Shown here one piece after another: positions 17,824 through 25,429 of a stretch of DNA of 64,000 nucleotides. The DNA is from Marinomonas communis (GTDB taxonomy: Bacteria > Pseudomonadota > Gammaproteobacteria > Pseudomonadales > Marinomonadaceae): NCBI RefSeq assembly GCF_004363305.1, contig NZ_SNZA01000001.1, positions 893,134-957,133 of the forward strand, given 5' to 3'. The position numbers and the translations under genes were made by a program. Numbering within the stretch: position 1 is the stretch's first letter; each line of letters begins with the position of its first letter. The notes under the pieces are model-generated. The model worked only from the letters and a program-made list of their open reading frames with translations. It ran no database searches and was not told where the DNA came from.

Positions 17824-18481
17824 ATACTATAGTATTCCAGACGCGCTGAGGCTTCTGTTTGGCTCAGATATTCTGAGCCAAACACCCTCATTGAGAAATA
17901 AAGCTAACTCTTTTTTGCGCAACGATCTTTTAACCTTTAAAGAGGAATTGATTGTTCATAAGAAGAGCAAGTTAATTCCTGAAACAGAGCTAAATACCTT
18001 GTTCAATGCCATGCTATTGAGCTCTATTTTCGCTGACCCAAAGGAAGTGAAATCAATTTTCTGCGAGCCAGATAAGCGTCAGCAATGCACTGAGATAGTC
18101 ACAGCCATGTTCACCCGCCAGCACTCGCTCGCGGGGATTGCGCTTTCAAGTCAGAACACATCTGAGTTTGTGGCCTGTCTTGAGGGCGACTTTGATCTCA
18201 GAGCTGCACGTTTACCCAATCCATTTAAAACCTTGCCGCAGGCATCGCTTGGCAGCAATACATCACTGCTACGAGTGCTACTGGCTCAAGCCGCGGCGCT
18301 GGAGCCGATGGACAGTATTTTGATGAAGTACTTAGATGGCGAATGGTTGGAAGCAAAACGCTTAATCAATCAGTTAGACATGACTGCGCCAGGTGTGGCG
18401 GAGCTAAAGACAGAAATCGATCGTAAAATCCGTGACGCTGAAGAGGTCGACGACCTACTCGACTTTATGCTCAAGCTCTAA
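17813..18481 (+). CDS. Unknown helical protein overlapping the Rap1a-like gene
   Basis: This 222-residue, mostly helical, soluble protein starts at GTG inside the end of the preceding gene (11-nt overlap). No signal peptide or membrane segment is seen. Four cysteines occur (FCEP, QCTE and others), and the C-terminus is acidic-helical (RDAEEVDDLLDFMLKL). The stretch LLRVLLAQAAALEPMD followed by YLDGEWLEAKRLI faintly recalls HDOD-type helical bundles, but this is too weak to call. Overlap with a secreted-protein gene suggests a paired function. Confidence 0.6.
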   Translation: MDSRYYSIPDALRLLFGSDILSQTPSLRNKANSFLRNDLLTFKEELIVHKKSKLIPETELNTLFNAMLLSSIFADPKEVKSIFCEPDKRQQCTEIVTAMFTRQHSLAGIALSSQNTSEFVACLEGDFDLRAARLPNPFKTLPQASLGSNTSLLRVLLAQAAALEPMDSILMKYLDGEWLEAKRLINQLDMTAPGVAELKTEIDRKIRDAEEVDDLLDFMLKL

Positions 18482-18572
18482 TCGCTTAAAAAGATAATTT
18501 TTTAGAAAAACGCTATGTTGTGCAATGCACAAGTTGAATCTAGATCTCGTCAACAACGAACGGAGATTCAAC

Positions 18573-19133
18573 ATGACTACATTAACTTCAGCAACATCGA
18601 CTATTCAAAACCAATTCGAACAGAAACCGTTCACACCGGTATCAGATTTAAATACAGCGGATGGTATTAATAGGTCAGTGCATGCGATTAATTTTGAGAA
18701 GCTCAAATGGAAGCTTACCCAGTCAGCCGAGGCAACTTGGAGCAATGAAATGTGTGACTTTGCAGAGTTAGAGTACAAGAAGTTTCTAACATTGAAGCTT
18801 CTCTACCCAAAAGTCTCTTTTGTACCAAGTAAGATCGTGGATAAGTTTTGGCACGAGCATATATTAGATACAAAATCTTATGCCGAAGACTGTATGACAC
18901 TATTTGGCTCGTTTCTTCACCATTATCCGTATTTTGGTATTTATGGTGATGATGATCAGCAAGCCTTACAGGCTGCTTTTGATAAGACGATTAAGTTGTA
19001 CGAAGCTCACTTTGGGCCATATCCAACCGAGGAGCTTTTTGGGTCCCAGAGTGTAAATGCAGCAAGATGTGCAGATCACGCCTGCCATGTTCCAAGTACT
19101 TGCGCATGCCGTGTCCCAGGTGCGTGCAAATAG
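18573..19133 (+). CDS. Glycine-rich-domain-like (DUF1399-type) protein with Cys-rich tail
   Basis: This 186-residue protein contains the signature VDKFWHEHILDTKSYAEDC followed by LFGSFLHHYPYFG, typical of bacterial proteins related to the N-terminal region of glycine-rich-domain (GRDP/DUF1399) proteins. The last ~22 residues are unusual: five cysteines arranged as two C-[HR]-V-P-x-x-C motifs (CHVPSTC and CRVPGAC). A longer frame from 18525 exists, but ATG 18573 has a good GGAGA ribosome site. The gene has its own 91-nt upstream gap and a strong hairpin downstream. Function is unknown; the tail could bind metal, form disulfides, or be a modified peptide. Confidence 0.65.
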   Translation: MTTLTSATSTIQNQFEQKPFTPVSDLNTADGINRSVHAINFEKLKWKLTQSAEATWSNEMCDFAELEYKKFLTLKLLYPKVSFVPSKIVDKFWHEHILDTKSYAEDCMTLFGSFLHHYPYFGIYGDDDQQALQAAFDKTIKLYEAHFGPYPTEELFGSQSVNAARCADHACHVPSTCACRVPGACK

Positions 19134-19144
19134 GCTGAAGCCAT

Positions 19145-19183
19145 TTTAGACAGCACCATATTATTGAGCGGGTGCTGTCTAAA
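19145..19183 (+). terminator. Strong hairpin ending the accessory island
   Basis: A 13-bp perfect stem (19145-19157 with 19171-19183) with a 13-nt loop follows the Cys-tailed gene. No immediate T run follows, so termination could need Rho or the stem may act in both directions. Confidence 0.6.
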
Positions 19184-19346
19184 CCGATGTTATTTTCTAA
19201 ACCTCGACAAACACTTTATTTAGCGAATTGAATAGTAGCTATAAGATCACCATTTATAGCGCTATACTCGTTTCTCCAGTTGCAAAAATGAACTATCAGT
19301 GCATCTCTAAACCGGCTTACAGACAGTATTTTTAAGGCTTTATCTA

Positions 19347-21035
19347 TTGTCATCAATATCTCAACACAAACGTTTATCGAGCCGATACTTACTTTTGTCT
19401 CTAGTTGTGGCATTGGTTCCATTATTTATATTTGCCGGTCTTTATGATCGATACTTTGACCAGCTAGTTTCAAAAATTACAGATGGGCGAATCAATACTC
19501 AAGTTGCCGCGGTTCAAAATGAGTTTCGCGTTCATCTAAGAGAGCGCTTGTATCAACTTGATGTACTTGCGGATGAGCTTGATTCTCCCGAAATTTTTCA
19601 AAAAGATGGTAAACAAAATCTTCCTGAGGAACTGGAAGCGCTTTTGCGGTTACAGACTGACCTTAATAATGTTTACGGTATTGCCTTTTTTGATGCTGAA
19701 AAGCAGTTTCTTTGGAGTTTCCCTGAGTACGCCTATTCACCGGACAGGTATCACGCAGTTCAGCCTTACAAAACACAGTTTGAACAGGCGGATATTTTAG
19801 GGCCGGAAGAGTTTACCTTTGATCGACCAAGCTCTGTCCTACTTGTTAAACCAATTATCGGTTTATCCGGTAATAACAAAGCGCCCTATTTAGGGCTTAT
19901 TCTGCGTTTCAACTCGTTAGCAGCAATCCCAAAATCGTTGGGCACGGATGGGATTTTTACTCCTTATTTAGGCGTGCCAGGTAACCGCATCTTTGACATC
20001 GTAGGTCAGCCAGTTCAGAGCATAGACCAATACGCTCAAACGTTTGACTTGTTCCCAGGCTGGTCTATCAAGCTTAAACAAAACGAAGTGCTTGCTGCAC
20101 CGCCTAGCGCAACCCTTAGATATTGGTTGATTGGCTTGGTGATATTAACAGCAGCTTGCCTTCTACTTGTTCATTGGTTTATTTCCAAACGCTTGAATCG
20201 TCAATTAGACACGCTGATTGTGGGTATTGAACGAGTTGCTTCAGGAGATCTCAAATCTCCAGTACCAACTCAGCCGGGCACAGAGCTTGATCGACTAACG
20301 ATTGCGATTGAGAAAATGCGTTCTCAACTTAATCAAGTGATTCAATCAAATGTTGAAATGGAAAGGCGAGCCTCTCTCGGGAATCTAGCAGCAGGGCTGG
20401 CTCATGATATCCGCAACCCGCTTAACATCGTTGGGATCACGACCAAAGCATTATTAAAAAGAGAGCTTAATGATGAAAAAAAAGAAATGCTCTCTATGGT
20501 CAAGGATGAACTTGGACGGGTAAATCGAGTGATTGACAACTTATTAAACTTTGCTCGACCAACGCCTCCTAAACAAGAAGTTGTAATATTGGCTGAGGAG
20601 CTTCAGCTGGTTTCGAACCTTTTAAACGCAACAGTACACAAACATAAGGCTAACTTGCGCATAGAGTGTGACGCGACATTAGAACTGTTAGCAGACCCTA
20701 CTCACTTGCATCAGGTATTAATAAACCTTGTCTTAAATGCTATCCAGTCTTTTAATGGTCAGGGCGGTAACGTGACCATTAATGCCAAACGTGAGCCTGA
20801 AGAGTTGGTCATCGCCGTTATTGATAATGGTCCGGGTATAGACTCGTCACATCTTGAGCGGATTTTCGAACCCTTTTACACCACGAAATCCACCGGCACA
20901 GGTCTTGGTTTAGCCATTTGTCAGGCTCTTATTCAAGCCAACCATGGACGGATGGAGATTCACTCTACCAGTGAAGGCACCACTGTATGTTTAAAATTCC
21001 CAATACAAGCAAAGTTAGACGATACTTATGAGTAA
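19347..21035 (+). CDS. Membrane sensor histidine kinase (NtrB-like output)
   Basis: This 562-residue kinase has a membrane segment near residues 13-31, a ~230-residue periplasmic sensor, a second membrane segment (~257-280) and a HAMP-like linker. The phosphoacceptor motif is LAGLAHDIRNPLN with His about residue 353. The ATPase lobe has VLNLVLNAIQ, DNGPGI and GTGLGLAI. The start is a TTG; no other plausible start is in reach, and a TAAGG element lies ~11 nt before it. It overlaps the regulator by 8 nt. Presumably it reads ligand through the binding protein encoded two genes downstream and phosphorylates the sigma-54-type regulator; that wiring is inferred from order. Confidence 0.88.
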   Translation: MSSISQHKRLSSRYLLLSLVVALVPLFIFAGLYDRYFDQLVSKITDGRINTQVAAVQNEFRVHLRERLYQLDVLADELDSPEIFQKDGKQNLPEELEALLRLQTDLNNVYGIAFFDAEKQFLWSFPEYAYSPDRYHAVQPYKTQFEQADILGPEEFTFDRPSSVLLVKPIIGLSGNNKAPYLGLILRFNSLAAIPKSLGTDGIFTPYLGVPGNRIFDIVGQPVQSIDQYAQTFDLFPGWSIKLKQNEVLAAPPSATLRYWLIGLVILTAACLLLVHWFISKRLNRQLDTLIVGIERVASGDLKSPVPTQPGTELDRLTIAIEKMRSQLNQVIQSNVEMERRASLGNLAAGLAHDIRNPLNIVGITTKALLKRELNDEKKEMLSMVKDELGRVNRVIDNLLNFARPTPPKQEVVILAEELQLVSNLLNATVHKHKANLRIECDATLELLADPTHLHQVLINLVLNAIQSFNGQGGNVTINAKREPEELVIAVIDNGPGIDSSHLERIFEPFYTTKSTGTGLGLAICQALIQANHGRMEIHSTSEGTTVCLKFPIQAKLDDTYE

Positions 21036-22374
21036 CCTAAGCGTTTTGGTCATTGATGATGAACAGAATTTAGTACGAAGTATTAAGTTCTCTTTGAATA
21101 ATCAAGATATTGAACTCTCAGCCGCTTTTACAGGGCAAGAAGGGATAACCGCATTTGAGCAATTAAACCCCGACTTAATTCTGCTCGATTTAGGCTTACC
21201 AGATATGTCTGGGCTTGAGGTATTAAGCCATTTAAGACAGCTTTCTCCAACAACGCCCGTGATCATGATCTCTGCTCATGGTGATACTAGAACAGCAGTT
21301 AAAGCTGTCAAAGAAGGCGCTGTGGACTACATTACTAAACCCTTTGATGTAGATGAGCTTGAACTGCTGATGCTCAGAACCGCTGAGCAGCAAAGAGCCA
21401 CCAAAGAACTCGCCTTTCTTAGAAATAAAGATGATCTAAACAATCAGATCATTGGCCAGTCGACGAAAACTAACCTGCTTAAGAAAATGATCACTCAGGT
21501 TGCCAACAGTGCCGCCAGAACTATTTTAATTCAAGGCCCATCTGGGACTGGAAAAAGCATGGTAGCAAAGAGTATCCATAATCAGCGTTTTAGCAATGCT
21601 CCTTTTATCGAAGTCAATTGTGCTGCATTGCCTGAACACTTGATTGAAGCGGAACTTTTTGGCGCAGAAAAAGGTGCTTATACCGGGGCAACATCTACAC
21701 GTGATGGCCTCATTGCGCTGGCAGATGGTGGTACGTTATTTTTAGATGAAATTGGCGAAATGCCGCTTAATATTCAAGCAAAGCTACTGACGTTTTTAGA
21801 ACAAAGAACCTTTCGTCCTGTTGGAGCAGGAAAAGAGCGAAAGTCGAATACAGTCATCATTGCAGCAACGAATCAGAACCTTGCTGAACAAGTATCAGAA
21901 GGTCGTTTTAGACAAGACCTATTTTATCGGCTGAATGTAGTACCTGTTGAAATTCCGGCGTTGCAAGAACGCGCCACGGACATTCCAATCCTTGTTGAAC
22001 ATTTCTCTAGCCTCATGGCTCAAAATGAAAGCTGCCAACCAGTGATCATGACACCGGAAGTCATGATGTCATTACAACAGTATGCTTGGCCCGGAAATAT
22101 TAGGGAACTAAAGAACCTAATCGAGCGATTAACGATCTTGTACCCAGGTGAACACATAACTTGTTCGTTATTACCTAACGAAATCCTACCGAAAACTCCA
22201 ACATTGCATTCACCGCAAACAAGTTACGATGAGCAGGTTGAGTCAAAAGAAAAGGAAGTCATTTTACAGGCGCTCAGTTCGACTCAAGGAAAAAAAGGCT
22301 TAGCGGCTGAGAAGCTCGGCATTTCAAGACATGCCTTAAAAAGGCGGATGCAACGCTTAAATTTAGACCTTTAA
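21028..22374 (+). CDS. Sigma-54-dependent response regulator (NtrC family)
   Basis: This 448-residue regulator has a receiver domain with phosphoacceptor Asp near residue 54 (LILLDLGLPD) and a switch Lys in YITKPFD. The AAA+ domain has a Walker A motif (GPSGTGKSM), ELFGAEKG and the sigma-54 contact loop as GAYTGA (~216-221), a Tyr variant of GAFTGA. It ends with a Fis-type helix-turn-helix (GLAAEKLGISRHALKRRMQ). It is translationally coupled to the kinase. A canonical sigma-54 promoter with two upstream palindromes lies 1.4 kb downstream, before the dehydrogenase genes, and is its likely target. Confidence 0.92.
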   Translation: MSNLSVLVIDDEQNLVRSIKFSLNNQDIELSAAFTGQEGITAFEQLNPDLILLDLGLPDMSGLEVLSHLRQLSPTTPVIMISAHGDTRTAVKAVKEGAVDYITKPFDVDELELLMLRTAEQQRATKELAFLRNKDDLNNQIIGQSTKTNLLKKMITQVANSAARTILIQGPSGTGKSMVAKSIHNQRFSNAPFIEVNCAALPEHLIEAELFGAEKGAYTGATSTRDGLIALADGGTLFLDEIGEMPLNIQAKLLTFLEQRTFRPVGAGKERKSNTVIIAATNQNLAEQVSEGRFRQDLFYRLNVVPVEIPALQERATDIPILVEHFSSLMAQNESCQPVIMTPEVMMSLQQYAWPGNIRELKNLIERLTILYPGEHITCSLLPNEILPKTPTLHSPQTSYDEQVESKEKEVILQALSSTQGKKGLAAEKLGISRHALKRRMQRLNLDL

Positions 22375-22385
22375 CTGAATGTACT

Positions 22386-23657
22386 ATGCAAAATAAAAAT
22401 AAATTTAAACTTCGTATTAACAATACGCTTTGTCTATTAATGGCTTGCTTACTTTCGCAAAGCACCCTTGCAGAAACAAGGTTAGGTTCTGCCGATGAAT
22501 ACGCGACCAAAGTAGGCTGTTTATTTCCTATGACAGGTCGTGGCGGCCTTTATGGACACGATAGTTTGATTGGTATTCAAATCGCTTTGGAAAAGATCGC
22601 CTCTTCCCCGCGTTATCCAGAACTTCAGGTATTAATTGAAGATTCACGTTCGAAAGCGTCTCGAGCGACTCGTATTGCGCGAACGTTTGCCCAAGAGGAA
22701 GGCGCTCGTTTCTTATGTGGCGTCGTTAACTCTTCTGTTGCGATACAGGTCGCGCAAGTAGCGAGCCAAGAGGAAGTGTTTTTTATTGGAACTGATCATG
22801 CTTCATCACGCTTAACAGAGCCATTAACCAATCCTTATTACTTTCGGCTCAGTAATAACACCAAACAAAGCATGCTAGCGGGTGCTAAATACATTAAGGA
22901 GCATCTACTCCCTAAGACGAATAACCGCCCTATTCGTATTTCCTACATAGCGCCAGATTACGAATACGGTTACTCCGTCTGGCAGGACCTCACCAGCGCT
23001 TTGGACGAATTAAACGTACCGTATCAAATCGTAACGACATTATGGCCTCGATTGTACGAAGCAAATTATTCACCTTTTATACGAGCTTTAATGGAGCAAC
23101 CGACAGATCTTATTGTTAACTCTATGTGGGGAGGTGACCTCGTTGCCTTTATTCAACAGGCAAAAAGTACTCCCCTGTTTGATCATTCTGCGTTCGCAAA
23201 CTTTGATACGGGGGGGAATTACGAAGTCCTTGCCGCATTGGGCGACGACATGCCAGATGGTTTGATCATGTCCTCCCGACATCACACCAATTGGCCAAGA
23301 ACAGAACTAAACCACTGGTTTGTTGAACGATTTAAAGCGATAAGCGGTCGCTATCCTTCTTATGCCGCGGAAGGCGCCTACTCGGGGCTAATGGCCATTG
23401 CGGAATCCCTTGCGATTGCCGGAACCAATGCCAGTAACGATACAATAAGAAAGACTCTGGAGCAGCTTGTACTCCATCTGCCGGAGGACCCCATTGGTTA
23501 CTCATCTTTTATGGATGAGCGAACACACCAAATTCAGCAAGTCATTGCGATAGGCACAACTCAAGCTAATTCAAATCAGCTCCCAGCCAAAAAACTGCTT
23601 GGCGATTGGGTTGTCTATTATCCTAGTCGCTTCAGCCCATTTAAAAATAAAGAATAA
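22386..23657 (+). CDS. Periplasmic ligand-binding protein, branched-chain amino-acid/amide type
   Basis: This 423-residue protein has a signal peptide (ending LLSQSTLA) and a type-I periplasmic binding fold of the LivJ/AmiC (Peripla_BP_6) class: CLFPMTGRGGLYGHDSLIGI at the start, GVVNSSVAIQVAQVA and YEYGYSVWQD in the middle. No ABC permease or ATPase genes follow, so it probably delivers ligand to the adjacent kinase rather than to a transporter. It begins 11 nt after the regulator stop and should be co-transcribed. The conserved FxGTDHASSRLTE segment lies in the pocket region, but the ligand cannot be read. Confidence 0.82.
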   Translation: MQNKNKFKLRINNTLCLLMACLLSQSTLAETRLGSADEYATKVGCLFPMTGRGGLYGHDSLIGIQIALEKIASSPRYPELQVLIEDSRSKASRATRIARTFAQEEGARFLCGVVNSSVAIQVAQVASQEEVFFIGTDHASSRLTEPLTNPYYFRLSNNTKQSMLAGAKYIKEHLLPKTNNRPIRISYIAPDYEYGYSVWQDLTSALDELNVPYQIVTTLWPRLYEANYSPFIRALMEQPTDLIVNSMWGGDLVAFIQQAKSTPLFDHSAFANFDTGGNYEVLAALGDDMPDGLIMSSRHHTNWPRTELNHWFVERFKAISGRYPSYAAEGAYSGLMAIAESLAIAGTNASNDTIRKTLEQLVLHLPEDPIGYSSFMDERTHQIQQVIAIGTTQANSNQLPAKKLLGDWVVYYPSRFSPFKNKE

Positions 23658-23664
23658 AACCAGC

Positions 23665-23728
23665 GAGCGGAATCCGCTCACAATTTCATGTTAATCATGA
23701 GCGGATTCCGCTCATGATTAACATGAAA
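23665..23728 (+). promoter_or_regulatory. Paired palindromes, probable upstream activator sites
   Basis: Two near-identical 15-bp palindromes occur: GAGCGGAATCCGCTC (23665-23679) and GAGCGGATTCCGCTC (23699-23713 core). The second is the centre of a perfect 45-nt palindrome with 22-bp arms and a 1-nt centre (23684-23728). Centres are 34 bp apart, about three helical turns, and lie about 141 and 107 bp before the predicted sigma-54 start site. This is the geometry of NtrC-type enhancer sites. A terminator role for the preceding gene is possible, but no T tract follows. Confidence 0.7.
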
Positions 23729-23786
23729 CACCATATAAAAATAATTTTTCCCTTTAATATCAATGCAGTAACAAAACTTACAAAAC

Positions 23787-23802
23787 TGGCACCACCTTTG
23801 CT
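23787..23802 (+). promoter_or_regulatory. Sigma-54 (-24/-12) promoter
   Basis: TGGCAC (23787-23792), a 5-nt spacer and TTGCT (23798-23802) match the consensus exactly, including invariant GG and GC. Transcription should start near 23813. Downstream are the GabD-like and iron-alcohol-dehydrogenase genes; upstream are activator-like palindromes and a sigma-54-type regulator gene. Confidence 0.88.
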
Positions 23803-23825
23803 ATCTCACCTTTAGTACTGCGATC

Positions 23826-23894
23826 AGTGCGCTCATTTAAGATAAATCAACATTCATAGTACTGCTCAATCGTGAATGTTGACTGAAGCGCACT
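23826..23894 (+). promoter_or_regulatory. Nested stem-loop in the 5' leader
   Basis: In the predicted ~160-nt leader, an outer 8-bp stem (23826-23833 with 23887-23894) encloses an inner 10-bp perfect stem (23847-23856 with 23873-23882). A further GGCAAA...TTTGCC pair spans 23906-23940. The nested design suggests an RNA control element or stability structure; no known riboswitch class is recognised. Confidence 0.45.
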
Positions 23895-23971
23895 AGCAGT
23901 CGTTTGGCAAAATTAAGACTTGTTTATCACTTGCTTTGCCTACGAATCATAAAAATAAAGGTGTTATAACT

Positions 23972-25414
23972 ATGTATCTACATGATGCGTCTCTATTAAA
24001 AGAACGCTGCCTAGTAAACGGCCAATGGGTTTCCGCAGCGGATAATAAAACCATCCCTGTCACCAACCCTGCTAATGGCGAAATCATTGCTCATATCCCT
24101 CACCTAAGCGCAGACGAAGTGCCTTCGGTTATCGAAGCGTCACAAGAGGCTCAAAAAAAATGGGCGGCTATGGCAGCAAAAGAACGCTCAAAAATCCTGC
24201 GTCGCTGGTTTGATCTCATCATCGAAAATACCGATGACTTGGCAATGATCATGACCTCTGAACAAGGCAAACCGTTAACGGAAGCCAAAGGTGAAATTGG
24301 CTATGCCGCTTCTTTCGTTGAATGGTTTGCAGAAGAAGCGAAACGCGTTTACGGTGACACAATCCCTGCCCCGGTGACAAATCAACGCTTAACTGTTATC
24401 CGACAGCCTATTGGTGTGACAGCCGCGATTACTCCTTGGAACTTCCCGGCAGCGATGATTACTCGTAAAGCGGCCCCAGCGCTGGCAGCAGGCTGCTCTA
24501 TGATTGTTCGCCCAGCCGACTTAACGCCTCTGACTGCTTTAGCACTTGCTGAATTGGCACAAAGAGCAGGCATTCCAGATGGCGTTTTCCAAGTGATTAC
24601 CGGCTCAGCTAGCAAACTTGGCAAAGTCTTAACAGATAGCAATGTGGTGACCAAACTTTCGTTCACTGGTTCAACAGAAGTGGGTCGTTTATTGATGGCT
24701 CAATGTGCGGACACCATTAAGAAGGTTTCCCTAGAGTTGGGTGGTAACGCGCCGTTTATTGTGTTTGACGATGCGGACCTTGATAAAGCTGTCGAAGGCG
24801 CTATGGCGTCTAAGTACCGTAATGCTGGACAAACCTGTGTGTGCGCAAACCGCATTTTAGTTCAACGCGGTGTTTACGATGCCTTTATTGCCAAACTTCA
24901 AGAGAAAGTGGCAGCACTGAAAATTGGTCATGGCATTGAAGATGGTGTCCAAATCGGACCGATGATTGAAGAAAAAGCCATCACCAAAGTAGAAGAGCAC
25001 ATTCAGGACGCGGTTTCTAAAGGTGCGAAGTTGATCCATGGTGGCGAGCGTCTAGGCGGTTTATTCCTTCAACCTTCGATCTTGGTGGATGTCACCAGCG
25101 ATATGAAAGTGGCGCAAGAAGAAACCTTCGGCCCGATGGCCCCAATCTTTCCATTTGATACAGAAGAACAAGCTGTTGCCATGGCAAACGACACCATATT
25201 TGGTTTAGCCGCTTACTTCTTTACTAAAGATCATGCGCGTAGTGTGCGCGTTTCTGAAGCCTTAGAGTACGGCATGGTAGGTCACAACACTGGGCTTATT
25301 TCCAACGAAGTTGCACCGTTTGGTGGTGTTAAACAGTCAGGCCTAGGACGTGAAGGCTCTAAGTACGGTATCGAAGAGTACTTGGAACTGAAATACATCT
25401 GCAGCGCTCTTTAA
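23972..25414 (+). CDS. NAD(P)-dependent succinate-semialdehyde dehydrogenase family (GabD-like)
   Basis: This 480-residue aldehyde dehydrogenase tracks E. coli GabD (482 residues) from end to end, with GVTAAITPWNFPAAMITRKA and KVSLELGGNAPFIVFDDADL. General base Glu is near 255 and catalytic Cys near 289 (GQTCVCANR). The start at 23972 has an AAGGTG ribosome site; the frame's earlier 12 codons lack one. One oddity stands out: the conserved Lys-Pro of the cofactor site is Arg-Pro here (IVRPADLTP, Arg near 180). It probably oxidises succinic or a related semialdehyde made by the following alcohol dehydrogenase. First gene behind the sigma-54 promoter. Confidence 0.88.
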   Translation: MYLHDASLLKERCLVNGQWVSAADNKTIPVTNPANGEIIAHIPHLSADEVPSVIEASQEAQKKWAAMAAKERSKILRRWFDLIIENTDDLAMIMTSEQGKPLTEAKGEIGYAASFVEWFAEEAKRVYGDTIPAPVTNQRLTVIRQPIGVTAAITPWNFPAAMITRKAAPALAAGCSMIVRPADLTPLTALALAELAQRAGIPDGVFQVITGSASKLGKVLTDSNVVTKLSFTGSTEVGRLLMAQCADTIKKVSLELGGNAPFIVFDDADLDKAVEGAMASKYRNAGQTCVCANRILVQRGVYDAFIAKLQEKVAALKIGHGIEDGVQIGPMIEEKAITKVEEHIQDAVSKGAKLIHGGERLGGLFLQPSILVDVTSDMKVAQEETFGPMAPIFPFDTEEQAVAMANDTIFGLAAYFFTKDHARSVRVSEALEYGMVGHNTGLISNEVAPFGGVKQSGLGREGSKYGIEEYLELKYICSAL

Positions 25415-25429
25415 CACGAGGAAGTCATT

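Noticed and set aside
6513..19183. Prophage or integrative element
   Set aside because: No integrase, transposase, phage structural gene or attachment repeat was seen at either border, although base composition suggests transfer.
22386..23657. Binding protein of a complete ABC importer
   Set aside because: No permease or ATPase genes adjoin it; position after kinase and regulator fits a sensing role better.
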